From an uncultured Eubacteriales bacterium (GTDB lineage: Bacteria > Bacillota > Clostridia > Oscillospirales > UMGS1783): a stretch of DNA of 9,414 nucleotides. Under the pieces are notes generated by a model. The model had not been told where the DNA came from and did not search any database. It saw nothing but the letters and a program-made list of their open reading frames with translations. Position 1 is the stretch's first letter. Each line of letters opens with the position of its first letter. Made by a program: the position numbers and the translations under genes. This document shows positions 6,513-9,414 of the stretch, piece after piece. The stretch spans positions 1-9,414 of the forward strand of contig USJY01000034.1 of NCBI GenBank assembly GCA_900555065.1, written 5' to 3'.

Positions 6513-7777
6513 GCCGGCGCCGCGCAGCCGCGCCGGACGGCGTGAACGAATATCCCCGGTTCACAAAACAGATGCGCGCCACGCACAAGCTGCTCGTCCC
6601 GCAGATGGCGCCCATCCACTTCACCATGATCGTCGATGTGCTGCGCCAAAAGGGCTACGACGTGGAGATTTTGGAAAACGACGGGCCGAACGTCGTGCAC
6701 GAGGGGCTGCAGTACGTGCACAACGACGCGTGCTACCCGGCTCTGCTCGTCATCGGCCAGTTTATCGACGCGCTGAAAAGCGGCCGGTACGATCCCGACC
6801 GCGTCGTGCTCGTCATATCCCAGACCGGCGGCGGCTGCCGCGCATCGAATTACATCCACCTGCTGCGCAAGGCGCTTTTGCGCGCGGGGTTTGCGCAGGT
6901 ACCCGTCGTCAGCCTCAACACCAGCAACCTGGAGCGCAGCTCCGGTCTGCGCCTGACGCCGGATATCCTGATCAAGGCGGCGGCTGCCTGTTTCTTCGGC
7001 GACGCGCTGATGTGCCTGTACAACCAGGTGCGCCCCTATGAGGTCTGCGCCGGCGACGCCGACCGGCTCGTCGCGCACTGGCAGGAGCGGATCATTTCCC
7101 ACTTTTCGCGCGGCCGCGGCCGCGGTACGCGCCTGAAAAAGGTATTTGGCGAGATGGCGCGGGATTTTGCCAAGATCCCGACAAAGCGCACGCCCAAGTA
7201 CAAAGTCGGCATCGTCGGCGAGATCTATGTAAAGTACTCGCCGCTTGGCAACAACAACCTGGAACAGTTCCTCATCGGCGAGGACTGCGAGATCAATATG
7301 CCGGGGCTGATGGGCTTTGTACAGTACTGCATCGTCAACAATATTGAAACGGTTAATCTCTATGGCGGCAGCAGGCTCAAGCGCTGGGCGCTGCAGCGGG
7401 CGCTGAACTATATCAACAGGCGCGAGGGCTGGCTGCGCGACGCCGTCGCCGCCGCTGGATTTGCGCCGCCCGGCCGCTTTGAGCGGACGCGCGAGCTATC
7501 GCACCGGTTTATCGGCAAAGGCACAAAAATGGGCGAGGGCTGGCTGCTCACCGGCGAGATGGCGGAGCTGATCGAGTCCGGGTTCCCGAACATCATATGC
7601 GCGCAGCCGTTTGGCTGCCTGCCAAACCACATCGCCGGCCGCGGCATGATTCCCTCTCTGCGCCGCGCCTACCCCGCGGCAAACATTACGCCGCTCGACT
7701 ACGACCCGAGCGCAACTCGGGTCAACCAGGAAAACCGCATCAAGCTCATGCTCGCCACTGCGGAAAAAACGCTGTGA
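6509..7777 (+). CDS. 2-hydroxyacyl-CoA dehydratase-like iron-sulfur protein
   Basis: A 422-residue protein matching the C-terminal portion of the long activase-dehydratase polypeptides (HgdB/COG3581-like). It should be the electron acceptor and catalytic partner of the activase encoded upstream, to which it is joined by a 4-base ATGA overlap. Candidate cluster cysteines sit in conserved-looking motifs: NDACYP (Cys75), TGGGCRASNY (Cys110), and CAQPFGCLPNH (Cys364 and Cys370). Further cysteines are at 161, 169, 180, 260 and 274. The C-terminus carries DYDPSATRVNQENR (397-410), typical of this group. No signal peptide or membrane segment is visible. A strong terminator follows 99 bases downstream. 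What it reduces or dehydrates cannot be told; a true CoA substrate is assumed only by family resemblance. Confidence 0.85.
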   Translation: MSRRRAAAPDGVNEYPRFTKQMRATHKLLVPQMAPIHFTMIVDVLRQKGYDVEILENDGPNVVHEGLQYVHNDACYPALLVIGQFIDALKSGRYDPDRVVLVISQTGGGCRASNYIHLLRKALLRAGFAQVPVVSLNTSNLERSSGLRLTPDILIKAAAACFFGDALMCLYNQVRPYEVCAGDADRLVAHWQERIISHFSRGRGRGTRLKKVFGEMARDFAKIPTKRTPKYKVGIVGEIYVKYSPLGNNNLEQFLIGEDCEINMPGLMGFVQYCIVNNIETVNLYGGSRLKRWALQRALNYINRREGWLRDAVAAAGFAPPGRFERTRELSHRFIGKGTKMGEGWLLTGEMAELIESGFPNIICAQPFGCLPNHIAGRGMIPSLRRAYPAANITPLDYDPSATRVNQENRIKLMLATAEKTL

Positions 7778-7875
7778 CGGCGCGTCGCCATTGTTTGCGG
7801 CGCAGCTTCAGCCGTGAGGCGGCGGGAAGGATGAATCGCAGCGCTGTGGCATAAGGCGGCGCTTGTTCGACTGTT

Positions 7876-7915
7876 AAAAGGGCGTGTCCTTTTTTAGGAC
7901 GCGCCCTTTTCTTTT
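7876..7915. terminator. Strong intrinsic terminator after the dehydratase operon
   Basis: AAAAGGGCGTGTCCT (7876-7890) and AGGACGCGCCCTTTT (7896-7910) form a 15-bp stem with one G-T wobble and a TTTTT loop, followed by CTTTT. A-runs and T-runs at the ends allow function on both strands. The 98 bases between the dehydratase stop codon and this stem hold nothing I recognise. Confidence 0.85.
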
Positions 7916-7941
7916 GCACATTATAATACATATTGTATAAT
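7914..7941 (+). promoter_or_regulatory. Upstream promoter of the secreted-protein operon
   Basis: TTGCAC (7914-7919) and a perfect TATAAT (7936-7941) are 16 bases apart, directly after the terminator. The -35 box partly overlaps the T-tail of that terminator. It would give a leader of about 165 bases and lies about 120 bases upstream of a second promoter. Confidence 0.55.
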
Positions 7942-7957
7942 GCGTTCGCATTTATAC
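7935..7957. promoter_or_regulatory. Inverted repeat over the -10 box, possible operator
   Basis: GTATAATGCG (7935-7944) is mirrored by CGCATTTATAC (7947-7957) with a 2-base centre and one extra T in the right arm. It covers the TATAAT box and the expected start site of the upstream promoter, a common place for a repressor site. It could also fold at the very 5' end of the transcript. No regulator gene is visible in the window. Confidence 0.4.
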
Positions 7958-7985
7958 GATCATTGTGTTTTGAGGTAAAAAAAGC

Positions 7986-8012
7986 ATGCCATGTAACAGT
8001 ACAAATAAATAG
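7986..8012 (+). CDS. Possible 8-residue leader ORF
   Basis: Reads MPCNSTNK then TAG. GAGG (7972-7975) lies 10 bases before the ATG. It lies only on the longer transcript from the promoter at 7914-7941, because it is upstream of the second promoter. Chance occurrence is quite possible. Confidence 0.15.
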   Translation: MPCNSTNK

Positions 8013-8031
8013 GCATATTTAACATAAAAGA

Positions 8032-8060
8032 TTGACTTTCATATTAAAATATCATAAAAT
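8032..8060 (+). promoter_or_regulatory. Proximal promoter of the secreted-protein operon
   Basis: TTGACT (8032-8037) and TAAAAT (8055-8060) are separated by exactly 17 bases, each one base from consensus. Transcription would start near 8067, so the left copy of the 13-bp inverted repeat (8084-8096) lies in the short leader, just before the Shine-Dalgarno. Confidence 0.75.
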
Positions 8061-8083
8061 GGAACACATAATACAAGAGGTAT

Positions 8084-8096
8084 TGGGGCGAAGGCG
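8084..8096 (+). repeat. Left arm of a 13-bp inverted repeat around the secreted-protein gene
   Basis: TGGGGCGAAGGCG is the exact reverse complement of 8539-8551. It ends 7 bases before the AGGAGG that serves the gene at 8115, so pairing with the distant right arm in the mRNA could affect ribosome access. Confidence 0.65.
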
Positions 8097-8114
8097 TAAG
8101 AAAAGGAGGACAAC

Positions 8115-8504
8115 ATGAAAAAACGCACCATGAAATTTGCGGCGATTCTGCTCGCGGCCGTCATTCTGCTCGCGGTGGCGTCCACCGTTGGCGCGGCGGC
8201 CGCCAGGTACGATCACGGGACATCCGCAGCTTCCCATTATGCCGAGGGCGAGGCATCCAGCAAAGCCTGTCACTCCAAAAAGGTCTCGACCTATGTAATC
8301 GTAAGATGCAACACATATCCCATTACAAATCCCTCAAGTACGGCGGTCCAGACAGCCGAAGACTGGGGTGACTTTGAAGCGCTTGCCAGACTCAGCAATC
8401 CAAACTACGGCTATGTGGCAAGCTCGGCGGTGCACGCCTGTTACGGCAAATGCGACGGCTGTAACACGATATGGGGAAATTACAAATCGAACTACCACAG
8501 ATAG
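8115..8504 (+). CDS. Small secreted Cys-containing protein of unknown family
   Basis: A 129-residue protein with a clear Sec signal peptide: basic n-region MKKRTMK, hydrophobic core at about 8-23, and an Ala-rich cleavage region near 25-30 (VGAAAA). The mature part is about 100 residues, rich in Ser, Tyr, His and Asn, with five cysteines (52, 65, 109, 113, 116), the last three as CYGKCDGC. No membrane segment follows the signal. AGGAGG (8104-8109) lies 5 bases before the ATG. It precedes an FtsX-like permease gene by 75 bases with no terminator between, so the two are probably co-transcribed. The early mature part (HG, then SKxCHSxxV) faintly recalls lactococcin-972-type secreted bacteriocins, but those lack this cysteine pattern, so the likeness is only a hint. 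A bacteriocin, signal or exported ligand of the permease is possible. Confidence 0.8.
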   Translation: MKKRTMKFAAILLAAVILLAVASTVGAAAARYDHGTSAASHYAEGEASSKACHSKKVSTYVIVRCNTYPITNPSSTAVQTAEDWGDFEALARLSNPNYGYVASSAVHACYGKCDGCNTIWGNYKSNYHR

Positions 8505-8538
8505 GCTCCGCCCGCATTTGATATACTGACATGATAAG

Positions 8539-8551
8539 CGCCTTCGCCCCA
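8539..8551 (-). repeat. Right arm of the 13-bp inverted repeat
   Basis: CGCCTTCGCCCCA is the exact reverse complement of 8084-8096. It lies in the 75-base gap between the secreted-protein gene and the permease gene, 28 bases before the Shine-Dalgarno of the latter. Confidence 0.65.
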
Positions 8552-8579
8552 TCCATATAAAACATATGTGAGGTTTGTC

Positions 8580-9414
8580 ATGTTAAGATTAATACTGCGC
8601 GACCTGCGCAACATGCTGCGGCGTCCCGTGGTCTCGCTGCTGCTGTTGATCGGGCTGATCGTCGGCGGATTTGCAATGGTCGTCTATTTTGTGTCCAGCT
8701 CGCAGGAGCTGAAAATACAGCGCTATATTTCCGGTGAGGAGAACATCGTGGAGGCGCCGATGCGTGCGCCCCAGGATGCGCAGTTCTTTTACGACGCCGT
8801 GGTCGGCGGCGAACTGCCGGAGATCCACTATGCGGCCGTGCTCAGCTATAAAAATCCCAACTACGACATTATCGGCATATACTGGGACGTTGAAGGGGTA
8901 GAGGCGATGGAGAGCGGCGCGTTTATCGACCGTACCATGATGGGGCAAATGGTGGCCGTCGCCCAGCCCGACCTGATCGACGGTCAAACGCTTGCGGTCG
9001 GTGACAGCGTCCGTGTGGCGGGCCGGGCGTTTGAAGTGGTGGGTCTGATGCCGGCGGATGCCGGCTATGCGCCCTACGCCTATGACATGCGCCGCCTGCC
9101 GCAGGGCAGCGAGCATGTGGCGGGCGCAGAGCTGGAAGAACTAGATGCGCAGCTGCGCCAACGGCCGCTTCGCGCCCTGATTATCCCTATGGATGTTTTT
9201 GCCGAACTGGGGCTGGAGCCGGATTATTGCCATATCTCTTTTATGGAGGATATTTCAGGGGTAAGGGAACAGGTGGAGGCCAGTCTTTCAGAGCAGGTTG
9301 GAATCTCGAAATTTACCGATATGACGCAATTTATGGAGGTTTCGCGCATCAACCAGATCAGCCGGGCGTTGCTCTACGCCGCAGCCGTGCTTGCGGGTCT
9401 GATCAATATCGTCT
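8580..9414 (+). CDS. FtsX/MacB-like ABC transporter permease, 5' part
   Basis: Open from ATG 8580 to the end of the window, 278 codons without a stop. GTGAGG (8568-8573) sits 6 bases before the ATG. The start MLRLILRDLRNMLRRP, with basic residues before a single membrane segment (about 16-38), followed by about 210 extracytoplasmic residues and a second hydrophobic segment beginning near 262, is the layout of MacB/FtsX-type permeases. The extracytoplasmic part includes a MacB periplasmic-core-like stretch, with the LAVGDSVRVAGRAFEVVGLM region at about 139-158. Such permeases pair with an ATPase that would be expected just downstream, outside the window. They act as mechanotransmission exporters, lipoprotein or peptide handlers, or sensors of antimicrobial peptides. 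The secreted protein directly upstream may be its substrate or partner. Confidence 0.75.
   Translation, partial: MLRLILRDLRNMLRRPVVSLLLLIGLIVGGFAMVVYFVSSSQELKIQRYISGEENIVEAPMRAPQDAQFFYDAVVGGELPEIHYAAVLSYKNPNYDIIGIYWDVEGVEAMESGAFIDRTMMGQMVAVAQPDLIDGQTLAVGDSVRVAGRAFEVVGLMPADAGYAPYAYDMRRLPQGSEHVAGAELEELDAQLRQRPLRALIIPMDVFAELGLEPDYCHISFMEDISGVREQVEASLSEQVGISKFTDMTQFMEVSRINQISRALLYAAAVLAGLINIV

Noticed and set aside
1..9414. CRISPR array, tRNA or rRNA genes, insertion sequence
   Set aside because: No regularly spaced direct repeats, no tRNA T-arm with matching acceptor stem, no rRNA-like sequence and no transposase frame were seen.

Overview
The window looks like chromosomal DNA of a GC-rich member of the Bacillota, probably an anaerobic clostridial lineage. 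The coding regions are visibly GC-rich. The promoter islands are AT-rich with sigma-A type boxes, Shine-Dalgarno sites are strong AGGAGG types, and intrinsic terminators are A-tailed/T-tailed hairpins. An ATP-driven activase/2-hydroxyacyl-CoA dehydratase-type pair also fits an anaerobe. Species cannot be named from this sequence.

Layout. (1) Bases 1-258, minus strand: a good promoter (TTGGCA-N17-TATAAT with TG extension), a 5' leader with a very stable hairpin, two tiny ORFs, and the first 16 codons of a gene that leaves the window on the left. This stretch is AT-rich and unlike the rest. (2) Bases 280-2625, minus strand: a two-gene operon for an ABC-2 type (NatA/NatB-like) exporter, ATPase then permease with an ATGA overlap, with its own promoter and a downstream hairpin. 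(3) Bases 2626-3402: a long GC-rich intergenic stretch between divergent operons with no convincing gene but many hairpins, including terminator-like ones. (4) Bases 3403-7910, plus strand: a two-gene operon. The first gene encodes a 995-residue protein with two BadF/BadG/BcrA/BcrD-type activase domains, a four-cysteine motif and a DUF2229-like region. The second encodes a 422-residue 2-hydroxyacyl-CoA dehydratase-like protein. The genes overlap by ATGA and end at a strong hairpin terminator. (5) Bases 7914-9414, plus strand: tandem promoters, a small secreted Cys-containing protein of unknown family, then the 5' part of a MacB/FtsX-like permease that leaves the window on the right.

How the genes work together. 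In the activase/dehydratase operon, the first protein is expected to hydrolyse ATP to push low-potential electrons into the iron-sulfur protein encoded by the second. Substrate is unknown; the family is widespread in anaerobes, usually as one long polypeptide, and lacks an established physiological role as far as I know. The exporter operon is a separate divergent unit. The secreted protein and FtsX-like permease probably share a transcript, suggesting an export, sensing or resistance module.

The points most worth a second look are: the pseudo-dimeric activase with conserved cluster cysteines in both halves; the split of a normally fused polypeptide; attenuator-like competing hairpins upstream of it; the 13-bp inverted repeat bracketing the secreted-protein gene; and the coupled mini-ORFs in the left leader.
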